In this document: positions 1 through 6,567 of the stretch, one piece after another
Layout of the letters: each line of letters starts with the position of its first letter
Position numbering within the stretch: position 1 is the first letter of the stretch
NCBI GenBank assembly: GCA_902766265.1
Contig: CACXCY010000054.1
Location: forward strand, 1-10,414
Direction of reading: 5' to 3'
Source of the DNA: an uncultured Bacteroidota bacterium
GTDB taxonomy: Bacteria > Bacteroidota > Bacteroidia > Bacteroidales > P3
Length of the DNA stretch: 10,414 bases
The notes under the pieces: generated by a model
The model's input: the letters and a program-made list of their open reading frames with translations, nothing else
What the model was told of the DNA's origin: nothing
The model's database searches: none
Position numbers and translations under genes: made by a program

Positions 1-1070
1 AGGAGGGCGACGTGGTTGATGTGCTGTCGCCCGACGGCACATGGCTTGCTGTGGGGCATTACCAGGACGACAGCATCATGGTGAAGGTGCTTGATTTCGA
101 CACGCCCGATATCAACAGGCGTTTCTGGGAGGAACGCATCGGCTGGGCGGTGGAATATCGCAGGCGGCTGGGATTCTTCGATAATCCCAAGACCAATGTG
201 TTTCGGTTGGTGAACGGCGAGGGCGACTACTTGCCGGGGCTTGTTGCCGACTATTATCATGGCGTTGTGGTGCTTCAAGCCCATTCGCAAGGCATGCATA
301 ATGAGTTTGCCTCGTTTGTGGAGATATTCCGAAAGATGCTTCCCGACACATTGGTGTCGGTGTTTGACAAAAGCTCGTCGACGTTGCCGTCGGGTGGCGT
401 GACGGATGGCTTCCTCTGGGGGCAAGAGCCCGACGAATGGGAGGTGTGCGAGGACGGGAACCGTCTGTTGATTAATTTCTACGAGGGGCAGAAGACGGGT
501 TTCTTTATTGACCAGAGAGAGAACAGGCATCTGCTGGGAGAGCTGTCGGCAGGCAAGCGGGTGCTGAACACTTTCGGATATACAGGCGGATTCTCGTTGG
601 CGGCGCTGCGTGGCGGCGCCTCGTATGTGGAGACGGTGGATATCTCGAAAAAAGCCATCGCCTTGTGCGAGCGTAACGTGGCGTTGAATTTCCCTCAGGC
701 ACAGCATCGAGGCGTGGTGGATGATGTTCTCAAGTATCTCGATACTGCCGACGACCAATTTGACATCATCGTGCTTGACCCTCCGGCTTTTGCCAAGAAC
801 CACCGGAGCTTGCAGCAAGGATTGAAGGGCTATAGGAGTATCAATCAAAAGGCCCTGGAGAAGATTAAGAGCGGCGGTTTGATATTCACCTTCAGTTGCT
901 CCCAGGCGGTGTCGAAAGATGATTTTAAGACCATGGTGTTCACCTCTGCTGCCAATGCGCACAGAAAAGTGCGCATCGTGCGTCAGCTGCCGCACGCCAT
1001 GGATCATCCCGTCAGTATATATCACCCTGAGGGAGAATACTTGAAGGGCTTGTTGTTGCATGTAGAATAA
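1..1070 (+). CDS. rlmI: RlmI-type class I SAM-dependent 23S rRNA (cytosine-C5) methyltransferase, 5'-truncated
   Basis: This is the C-terminal ~355 residues of an RlmI-family enzyme, which uses S-adenosylmethionine to methylate C5 of a cytosine in 23S rRNA (C1962 in E. coli). The frame is open to the window edge (first full codon at base 3). The visible protein starts inside the N-terminal PUA domain (EGDVVDVLSPDG, then LAVGHYQDDS), so the GTG at 12 is not the real start. Family members have about 390-400 residues, so some 40 are missing upstream. Counting from that GTG, visible motifs are QKTGFFIDQREN (160-171), the SAM-binding loop VLNTFGYTGGF (184-194), an acidic residue after the next strand (VDIS), DPPAF (256-260), and the FSCS motif whose Cys296 fits the catalytic cysteine. 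folE follows after 24 bp on the same strand, so they are probably co-transcribed. The family call is strong; the exact target base is inferred from E. coli. Confidence 0.9.
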   Translation, partial: EGDVVDVLSPDGTWLAVGHYQDDSIMVKVLDFDTPDINRRFWEERIGWAVEYRRRLGFFDNPKTNVFRLVNGEGDYLPGLVADYYHGVVVLQAHSQGMHNEFASFVEIFRKMLPDTLVSVFDKSSSTLPSGGVTDGFLWGQEPDEWEVCEDGNRLLINFYEGQKTGFFIDQRENRHLLGELSAGKRVLNTFGYTGGFSLAALRGGASYVETVDISKKAIALCERNVALNFPQAQHRGVVDDVLKYLDTADDQFDIIVLDPPAFAKNHRSLQQGLKGYRSINQKALEKIKSGGLIFTFSCSQAVSKDDFKTMVFTSAANAHRKVRIVRQLPHAMDHPVSIYHPEGEYLKGLLLHVE

Positions 1071-1094
1071 TTGTTGAACAAATAATACATTTAA

Positions 1095-1703
1095 ATGGAA
1101 CCGCTCGGGTACGAGAAAATTGACAAATACGACGAAGAATGCGTCAAAGAGTTGGCTGGACATTACAAGGAAATCCTGCGTCTGCTGGGCGAAAATCCCC
1201 ATCGCGAAGGGTTGCAGAAGACTCCGGAGCGTGTCGCCAAGGCGATGTTGTATTTCACCAGTGGTTATGACCAGAATCCAGAGGAAATCATACAGTCGGC
1301 GATGTTCACGGAGGACTATAAGCAAATGGTCGTCGTGAAGGATATTGAGATATATTCGCTCTGTGAGCATCACATGGTGCCGTTTCTGGGTAAAGCCCAT
1401 GTGGCGTATATACCTAATGGCAAGGTGGTGGGATTGAGTAAGATACCTCGTGTTGTCGATGCCTATGCCCGACGGCTGCAGTTGCAGGAGCGTCTCACCA
1501 TGCAAATCAAGGACTGCATTCAGAATACGTTGCAGCCTCTGGGGGTGGCTGTGGTTATAGAGGCACAGCATCTTTGTATGTCGATGCGTGGCGTGCAGAA
1601 ACAAAATTCCGTGACCACAACATCCGATTTCACAGGTGCGTTCCTCAACAGCCCGAAGACCCGAGAGGAGTTTATGCACATCATTGGTGTTGACCTTCAT
1701 TGA
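1095..1703 (+). CDS. folE: GTP cyclohydrolase I (FolE)
   Basis: FolE converts GTP to 7,8-dihydroneopterin triphosphate, the first step of tetrahydrofolate synthesis, and it also feeds queuosine precursor synthesis. The protein has 202 residues, against 222 in E. coli; the difference is at the N-terminus. Zinc ligands are visible as Cys90 and His93 in SLCEHHMVPF and Cys161 in HLCMSMRGV. His92 and His159 match the catalytic histidines, all offset by 20 from E. coli numbering. The family motifs REGLQKTPERVAKA (37-50), GLSKIPRVVDAYARRLQLQE and the C-terminal REEFMHII are intact. The ATG at 1095 follows an AT-rich leader with no clear Shine-Dalgarno, as is usual in Bacteroidota. The gene lies 24 bp after the methyltransferase and 14 bp before the LolA-like gene, so it belongs to a rightward operon. 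This is the zinc-dependent type IA enzyme, not the FolE2 type. Confidence 0.97.
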   Translation: MEPLGYEKIDKYDEECVKELAGHYKEILRLLGENPHREGLQKTPERVAKAMLYFTSGYDQNPEEIIQSAMFTEDYKQMVVVKDIEIYSLCEHHMVPFLGKAHVAYIPNGKVVGLSKIPRVVDAYARRLQLQERLTMQIKDCIQNTLQPLGVAVVIEAQHLCMSMRGVQKQNSVTTTSDFTGAFLNSPKTREEFMHIIGVDLH

Positions 1704-1717
1704 TAAAATATATACGT

Positions 1718-2380
1718 ATGAATAAAGTTCTTTCATTCGTTGTTTGCGCAGTACTGGCGTTAGGGAGCCATCCGCTCCATGCGCAGATTACGCATACCGC
1801 CAATGGCGATGTTGACCAAAATGCTTCAAAGGTTCTCAAACAGGCCGTGGGGAAGCTCAATGCTGCCCCCGTCTCGTTCAACGTGACGATGATAAGCAAG
1901 AACTCCAAGAAGAAAGAGGTATCCCGTCAGAAGGTGCAGGTCTTGTTTAATAAAGGGAAGTACAAGGTGCAAGCCGATGACCACATGTTCTATTGCAATG
2001 GCAAGGACATCTGGCATTGGGACAAGGCGTCCAATGAATGTATCCTGAACAAGATGACCGAGGATGAGGACGACCTGATGAACCCTGCTGCCTTGTTGAG
2101 CAATTATGCAGTCAATTACAAAGCCAAATATATCCGTATGGAAAACGACGGTACGGCTGTCATCGACCTGACGCCCAAGAAAGGCCGTAGTTTCTATAAG
2201 ATTCGTGTGTTGGTCAACACCAACAACGGCCAGCTGAAAAGCTTGACAATGCATAACTACGACTCTTCTTGCGCGGAATACCAAATTAGTGAGTTTAAAA
2301 GCGGCGTTGCCGCCACCGATGCAGACTTTGTGTTTCCGGCAAGCAAGAATCCCAAGGTCGAAGTGATAGATATGAGGTAG
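1718..2380 (+). CDS. lolA: LolA-like outer-membrane lipoprotein carrier protein
   Basis: A predicted periplasmic protein of 220 residues, resembling the Bacteroidota LolA-like family, whose members ferry lipoproteins from the inner to the outer membrane. It starts with a Sec signal peptide: MNK, a hydrophobic core, and a likely cut after LHA (residue 22) before QITH. There is no lipobox, so the mature protein should be soluble. The rest is alternating beta strands, including NKGKYKVQADD, GKDIWHWDKAS and VIDLTPKKGRSFYKIRVLV, ending in NPKVEVIDMR, a C-terminus I recognise from Bacteroides LolA-like proteins. The ATG at 1718 is chosen because the signal peptide begins there; an upstream TTG at 1700 would overlap the folE stop and add six residues. 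It lies 14 bp after folE and 21 bp before tsaB. Sequence conservation is low in this family, so the lipoprotein-carrier role is inferred; it could be a paralogue with another hydrophobic cargo. Confidence 0.8.
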   Translation: MNKVLSFVVCAVLALGSHPLHAQITHTANGDVDQNASKVLKQAVGKLNAAPVSFNVTMISKNSKKKEVSRQKVQVLFNKGKYKVQADDHMFYCNGKDIWHWDKASNECILNKMTEDEDDLMNPAALLSNYAVNYKAKYIRMENDGTAVIDLTPKKGRSFYKIRVLVNTNNGQLKSLTMHNYDSSCAEYQISEFKSGVAATDADFVFPASKNPKVEVIDMR

Positions 2381-2401
2381 TCGATAATCATTAGGTTAGT
2401 C

Positions 2402-3091
2402 ATGATTCTTCTTCTTGAAACAGCCACGTCTGTTTGTTCGGTCATGTTGTGTGACGGTGACAAGGTTCTTGCCGAGCGGCATAGTGCCGACCCCAATGCC
2501 CATTCGTCCCGGCTGGCTGTCTTTGTTGACGAGATATTCCGGGAGGCCAACGTGGAGATGAACGCCGTTGAGGCCGTGTGCGTATCCTCGGGGCCGGGTT
2601 CTTATACGGGGTTGCGCATTGGCGTGTCGTCAGCCAAGGGGTTGTGCTATGCGTTGGACAAGCCCCTGCTTGCTGTGCCGACGCTCCAAAGCATGGCTGC
2701 ACTATACTATATGAATCATCCCGGGTACGACGGCCTCGTATGCCCTATGATAGACGCACGTCGCTTGGAGTGCTATACGGCTATATATAACAATCGGTTG
2801 GATGCTGTGAAGGATATATCGGCTGATATCATCATGGAAAGTATATATGACGATTATCTTGCCCAATGCCAAGTGGTCTTTATAGGCGATGGGGCGGCAA
2901 AGACAAAGCCCGTGTTGGGAGGGCATCCGAATGCCTGTTATGATAGTGACTATGTGATTTCAGCGCGGGGAATGGCACGCCTGGCTCAACAACGCCTGTC
3001 GGCAGGCAAGGTGGAGGATGTTGCCTATTTTGAACCGTTCTATCTGAAAGATTTTGTGGCTAAGAAACCTGTTGTCAAAGGACTGCATTAG
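2402..3091 (+). CDS. tsaB: tRNA t6A37 threonylcarbamoyltransferase complex subunit TsaB
   Basis: TsaB is the dimerisation subunit that pairs with TsaD and works with TsaE to transfer threonylcarbamoyl to A37 of ANN-decoding tRNAs in the cytoplasm; it is normally essential. The protein has 229 residues, the usual size. It has the ASKHA-fold N-terminus MILLLETATS, the family signature SSGPGSYTGLRIG (62-74) followed by GVSSAKGL, and the IDARRLECY stretch (117-125) that matches the family's IDARR motif. TsaB lacks the metal site of TsaD, which fits its length and the absence of the TsaD histidine motif. The ATG at 2402 lies 21 bp after the LolA-like gene. The permease follows after 51 bp, leaving room for a weak promoter, although no good TAnnTTTG element is visible there. 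tsaD and tsaE are not in the window. Confidence 0.95.
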   Translation: MILLLETATSVCSVMLCDGDKVLAERHSADPNAHSSRLAVFVDEIFREANVEMNAVEAVCVSSGPGSYTGLRIGVSSAKGLCYALDKPLLAVPTLQSMAALYYMNHPGYDGLVCPMIDARRLECYTAIYNNRLDAVKDISADIIMESIYDDYLAQCQVVFIGDGAAKTKPVLGGHPNACYDSDYVISARGMARLAQQRLSAGKVEDVAYFEPFYLKDFVAKKPVVKGLH

Positions 3092-3142
3092 GTATTATAA
3101 AATTCATGGCTGTCTTGGTGACGGCGTTAAAAAGTATAAGAA

Positions 3143-4225
3143 TTGCTGAACTACGTTAAGAAACGGTTGCTGTACGGTCTCCTGGTTATTCTGGGAGTAG
3201 TTGTGTTGGTGTTCTTTCTGTTTAACATCCTGCCTGGTGACCCTGCCCGTATGATGTTAGGTCAGCGTGCCGATGCGGAGAGCATTGAGATTATCAATCG
3301 GGATTTGGGCCGCGACAAACCGATGGCGTTACAGTTTGTGAACTATCTCAATGACTTGGCTCCTGTGTCGTTTCATAACAATAGGGACAAAGAGAACTAT
3401 TTCTTTCTTGATACGGAGAAATATGCTCCTTTTGTAAAGATACTGTCGATAGGGCATACTTCGGTTGTGCTCAAAGCCCCTTATCTGCGACGTTCCTATC
3501 AAAGCAAGCGCAAAGTATCGGAAATCATAGCGACTGCTTTTCCTCAAACTGCCATCTTGGCTGTGACGGCGATGTCTTTCGCTTTGGTGGTGGGCATATT
3601 GATAGGGGTGCTGTCGGCTATCTATAAGAATTCGTGGTTCGACCGTCTGTCGTTGTTCTTGTCAACGCTGGGCATGTCGCTGCCCTCTTTCTTTGCCGCT
3701 ATATTGATGGCGTGGCTATTTGCCTATGTCCTTGCTGAGTACACCCATCTTAACATGTTCGGCAGTTTATATGCAGTCGACGACTATGGAACGGGTGAGC
3801 ATCTTGACCTGAAGAGTCTTATCCTGCCAGCCCTCACGTTGGGCATCAGACCTTTGGGAACGTTGATAACGCTGACGAAAAACTCTATGTTGGAGGCACT
3901 CTCACAAGATTATATCCGCACAGCCAGAGCCAAGGGAATGAAGTATGGCAGGGTGGTGTTCAAGCATGCGTTGCGTAATGCCATGAACCCGGTGGTGACC
4001 TCGGCATCGGGATGGCTAGCCGGCTTGCTGGCGGGCTCGGTGTTTGTGGAATATGTCTTTGACTGGAAAGGTATGGGTATTGTTATTGTCGACGGCCTGG
4101 AAAAATATGATTTCCCCGTCGTGATGGGTGCCATCCTCTTTATCTGCGTGTTGCTGGTGCTGATTAATATCGTGGTCGATATTCTCTATGGATGGCTGGA
4201 TCCACGCGTCAGAGTGGACAAGTAG
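3143..4225 (+). CDS. OppB/DppB-type ABC transporter permease (TTG start, no partners nearby)
   Basis: A 360-residue inner-membrane permease of the binding-protein-dependent peptide/nickel class. It has an N-terminal membrane helix (about 10-30) followed by the family's LPGDPARMMLG (30-40). A longer-than-usual periplasmic loop (about 41-125) precedes the core. Five further hydrophobic segments follow (about 131-160, 171-195, 227-245, 281-303 and 325-350). The EAA coupling loop that contacts the ATPase is clear: EALSQDYIRTARAKGM (251-266). The start must be TTG at 3143 (or CTG at 3146): an in-frame TAA lies at 3137, and the next ATG would remove the conserved first helix. Normal systems also have an OppC-type permease, one or two ATPases and a binding protein. 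None is in this window: tsaB lies upstream, and the gene downstream is on the other strand and abuts it. The substrate cannot be told from sequence; peptides are the family default. Confidence 0.88.
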   Translation: MLNYVKKRLLYGLLVILGVVVLVFFLFNILPGDPARMMLGQRADAESIEIINRDLGRDKPMALQFVNYLNDLAPVSFHNNRDKENYFFLDTEKYAPFVKILSIGHTSVVLKAPYLRRSYQSKRKVSEIIATAFPQTAILAVTAMSFALVVGILIGVLSAIYKNSWFDRLSLFLSTLGMSLPSFFAAILMAWLFAYVLAEYTHLNMFGSLYAVDDYGTGEHLDLKSLILPALTLGIRPLGTLITLTKNSMLEALSQDYIRTARAKGMKYGRVVFKHALRNAMNPVVTSASGWLAGLLAGSVFVEYVFDWKGMGIVIVDGLEKYDFPVVMGAILFICVLLVLINIVVDILYGWLDPRVRVDK

Positions 4226-4936
4226 TTACAATTCGGATTGTGCCCGTAGATAGTCGTCGGGGACTCCAATGTCGATGAAGTAGGCGTTGCTCGGGTAGGC
4301 GTAAAACTTCTGTTGTCTGTAATATCCTTCCATCACGTCTTTTTCAAAGGAGAACTTTTCTCCGGTCTTGAATCCTGAGAACAGGGTTTTGCTGAGGCGG
4401 TAGATGCCTCCGTTTATCCATCCGGGTCCGCATGCAGCGGATTTCTCGGTGAAATGGGTTATCTCTCCGTCGTTGGCAATGGATACGGAGCCATAGCGTG
4501 CCGTGTCGGGAACATGGCGCAGGATGATGCTGAGATTGGTGCAATGGTGGGCGTGAAATTGGTCGAGTTCGCTATAATCCACCTTGAACATGGTGTCGCC
4601 ATTCAGTACTGTCACGACATCGTTGTGGCAGTATTGCAACGCGTTGAGGATGCCTCCTCCCGTACCCAGAGGTGTCGTCTCCTGGGCGTATGATATGGCA
4701 ATGCGTTGGGAGTTGGGGGTGGAGGGTTGGTAAGTGTTGCCGAAGTATTCCTCGATTTTTTCGTGCATATAGCCCGTGGAGAGTATGATGTGGTCAAATC
4801 CGTAAGAGCCGAGGTAGTCCAACAGATATGCCAGGAATGGCCGTCCGTTAATGGATGCCATAGGTTTGGGGACGTCGTTGACCACTTGACGCAGACGGGT
4901 GCCGAATCCTCCGGCCAGGACGATGGCCTCTTTCAT
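4226..4936 (-). CDS. hddC: D-glycero-alpha-D-manno-heptose 1-phosphate guanylyltransferase (HddC)
   Basis: A cytoplasmic sugar nucleotidyltransferase of 236 residues that would join GMP from GTP to heptose 1-phosphate, giving GDP-D-glycero-alpha-D-manno-heptose. The nucleotide-binding signature LAGGFGTRLR (7-16) is followed by DVPKPMASINGRPFL, then LGTGGGILNAL (90-100), the metal-binding LNGD (111-114), NGGIYRLS (175-182) and the terminal DIGVPDDY (222-229). The RQVVNDVPKPMA style is typical of HddC rather than of RmlA or GlmU. It is the last gene of the leftward operon, and its ATG overlaps the gmhA stop (ATGA, 4933-4936), suggesting translational coupling. Its stop codon directly abuts the stop of the convergent permease gene. 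The choice of heptose 1-phosphate and GTP rests on the neighbouring gmhA and hddA as well as sequence; a related hexose 1-phosphate transferase is the main alternative. Confidence 0.88.
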   Translation of the reverse strand: MKEAIVLAGGFGTRLRQVVNDVPKPMASINGRPFLAYLLDYLGSYGFDHIILSTGYMHEKIEEYFGNTYQPSTPNSQRIAISYAQETTPLGTGGGILNALQYCHNDVVTVLNGDTMFKVDYSELDQFHAHHCTNLSIILRHVPDTARYGSVSIANDGEITHFTEKSAACGPGWINGGIYRLSKTLFSGFKTGEKFSFEKDVMEGYYRQQKFYAYPSNAYFIDIGVPDDYLRAQSEL

Positions 4937-5511
4937 GATTTAAAAAGGGCTGTTTCCACGAGTTCGCAGATAATGTGACCTATCATGATGTGGCTCTCCT
5001 GTATGCGTGGAGTGTCGCATGACGGCACGTTGAGCAGGATGTCGGACAATTCCTTCATCTTTCCGCCGGATTCTCCGGTCAGCGAGATGGTGGCAATACC
5101 CATTTCCCTGCAGGCCTCATAGGCATGGAGGATATTCTTGGAATTGCCTGATGTTGAGATGCCCACCATCACATCGCCTTTATGTCCTGTGCCTTTGATG
5201 AGACGCGAGAATATGAGGTCGTAACCGTAGTCGTTGCCCACGGCTGTGAGATAGGAGGTGTTACAATGCAGGGCTTCAGCGTTGAGAGGAGGGCGGTCGA
5301 AGTAGAAACGTCCGCTTAACTCGGCTGCCAGATGCTGGGCGTCGGCGGCACTGCCCCCGTTGCCGCAGAAGTGTATCTTGCCACCGTTTCTCAGCGATTG
5401 AATAATGGTATCGGCTGCCTGCTCAATGCGTTGCATGAAGGCATTGTCGTTCAAGATGGCTTGCTTGGCAGCGATGCTTTGTTCTATGGATTGGGATATT
5501 CTCGTGTTCAT
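4933..5511 (-). CDS. gmhA: Sedoheptulose 7-phosphate isomerase (phosphoheptose isomerase, GmhA)
   Basis: GmhA turns sedoheptulose 7-phosphate into D-glycero-D-manno-heptose 7-phosphate, the first committed step of heptose synthesis. The protein has 192 residues, the same size as E. coli GmhA. It shows the SIS-domain phosphate-binding motifs GNGGSAADAQHLAAE (50-64) and STSGNSKN (119-126), and the C-terminal TPRIQESHIMIGH (167-179). His60, Glu64, Gln171 and His179 sit where the zinc/catalytic residues of characterised GmhA proteins lie, offset by one. I take the ATG at 5511. The frame stays open upstream but would then run into hddA, and that extension (a proline- and arginine-rich stretch) does not look like GmhA. 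It lies 28 bp after hddA and overlaps hddC by 4 bp. Confidence 0.95.
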   Translation of the reverse strand: MNTRISQSIEQSIAAKQAILNDNAFMQRIEQAADTIIQSLRNGGKIHFCGNGGSAADAQHLAAELSGRFYFDRPPLNAEALHCNTSYLTAVGNDYGYDLIFSRLIKGTGHKGDVMVGISTSGNSKNILHAYEACREMGIATISLTGESGGKMKELSDILLNVPSCDTPRIQESHIMIGHIICELVETALFKS

Positions 5512-5539
5512 GGTCGGGTATGTATAGGTTCTGCGTTGA

Positions 5540-6559
5540 TTACATGGTCCAAGTCTTGAGCCCCTCGGTGGTGAATTCGTAACGTTTGGTGTCGCCGCCA
5601 AATTGGCGTAGGGCTTCAGCTACATTGTAGCGTGTGGTGCCGGGACAGTAAAAAAACATGAATCCGCCACCGCCAGCTCCTGAAATCTTGCCTCCTGTTG
5701 CCCCTGCTTTCTTGGCGGCGTCGTATATGGCGTTGATGCGTGGATTGCTGATGCTTTTGGCCATCTGTTTCTTGTAGTGCCATCCGAAGTCAAGGATTTC
5801 TCCAATCTGGTCAATCTCGCCTTTCAGGAGAGCTTCCTTCATTTGGACGGCTTGCTCCTTGAGCTTGTGCATGGACTCTATGCTGTTGGCGTTCTTATTC
5901 TTTACGTTTTCTTGCTGTTCCTTGATGATGTCGGCGCTGATGTGGCTGGTGTCGGTATAGTAGAGTACCAGGTTGTGTGCTAACTCGTCGGTGTAGCGTG
6001 GACGCACGCGCAACGGGTTGACGATGACGTTGTCGTTCTTGAATTCCATAAAGTTGAATCCTCCGAAGGTGGCAGCGTATTGGTCTTGTTTGCCACCCGT
6101 CAGTCCGAGGTCGATTCGCTCAATTTCGTATGCGAGCCGTGCTATCTCGTATTCGCCCAGCGGCAGTTTCAACCATTCGACGTAGGCACCGAGGATGCTC
6201 ACCACCAGTGTTGACGATGTGCCAAGTCCGCCCCCTGCGGGAGCGTCGACATACGACGTGATGCGCATCGACAGCGGGTGATGCGTGAACTGTCGCACGA
6301 TGCGGTTGTAAACGCCTTTGTGGAGGATAAAATACCCGTCGGTGTCCACTTCGGTGGCGTTGAGATATTCTTCGTGCAGATTCTTTTCTGGCGAATAGAA
6401 GACGACTTTGCCATCGTCGGTGGGTTCGATGGTGGTATAAGCGTACATGCTTACCGTGGCGTTAAGGATGGCTCCACCGTATAGGTCTGAGTAGGGAGAG
6501 ACGTCGGTGCCTCCGCCAGCCAATCCCAGTCGCAAGGGCGCTTTGCTTCGAATATTCAT
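5540..6559 (-). CDS. hddA: D-glycero-alpha-D-manno-heptose 7-phosphate kinase (HddA, GHMP family)
   Basis: A GHMP-superfamily kinase of 339 residues that would phosphorylate C1 of D-glycero-D-manno-heptose 7-phosphate from ATP, giving the alpha-1,7-bisphosphate. Motif 1 is at the N-terminus (RLGLAGGGTDVSPYSD, 10-25). The ATP-binding loop PAGGGLGTSSTL (107-118) is intact, TGGKQDQYAAT (154-164) carries the acidic and basic residues expected in the active site, and motif 3 is GGKISGAGGGGFMFF (289-303). The GGGTD start and the GGKQDQYAA block are characteristic of HddA and related sugar-1-kinases and separate it from galactokinase. The ATG at 6559 lies only 8 bp after the glycosyltransferase stop; gmhA follows by 28 bp. 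The alpha anomer and GDP route are inferred from HddA/HddC of Gram-positive S-layer heptose pathways; the beta/ADP route uses the unrelated HldE/RfaE kinase. Confidence 0.9.
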   Translation of the reverse strand: MNIRSKAPLRLGLAGGGTDVSPYSDLYGGAILNATVSMYAYTTIEPTDDGKVVFYSPEKNLHEEYLNATEVDTDGYFILHKGVYNRIVRQFTHHPLSMRITSYVDAPAGGGLGTSSTLVVSILGAYVEWLKLPLGEYEIARLAYEIERIDLGLTGGKQDQYAATFGGFNFMEFKNDNVIVNPLRVRPRYTDELAHNLVLYYTDTSHISADIIKEQQENVKNKNANSIESMHKLKEQAVQMKEALLKGEIDQIGEILDFGWHYKKQMAKSISNPRINAIYDAAKKAGATGGKISGAGGGGFMFFYCPGTTRYNVAEALRQFGGDTKRYEFTTEGLKTWTM

Positions 6560-6567
6560 TGTCGGTG

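Noticed and set aside
1071..1081. Small palindrome TTGTTGAACAA between the methyltransferase gene and folE.
   Set aside because: Five-base arms in AT-rich spacer are expected by chance, and no second copy is seen.
1826..2284. A 152-codon minus-strand open frame inside the LolA-like gene.
   Set aside because: It lies wholly within a gene with a signal peptide and a recognised C-terminus, and has no motif of its own.
5512..5601. An N-terminal extension of gmhA (30 more codons upstream of 5511).
   Set aside because: It would overlap the end of hddA and adds a Pro/Arg-rich stretch unlike GmhA proteins; the ATG at 5511 gives the normal family length.
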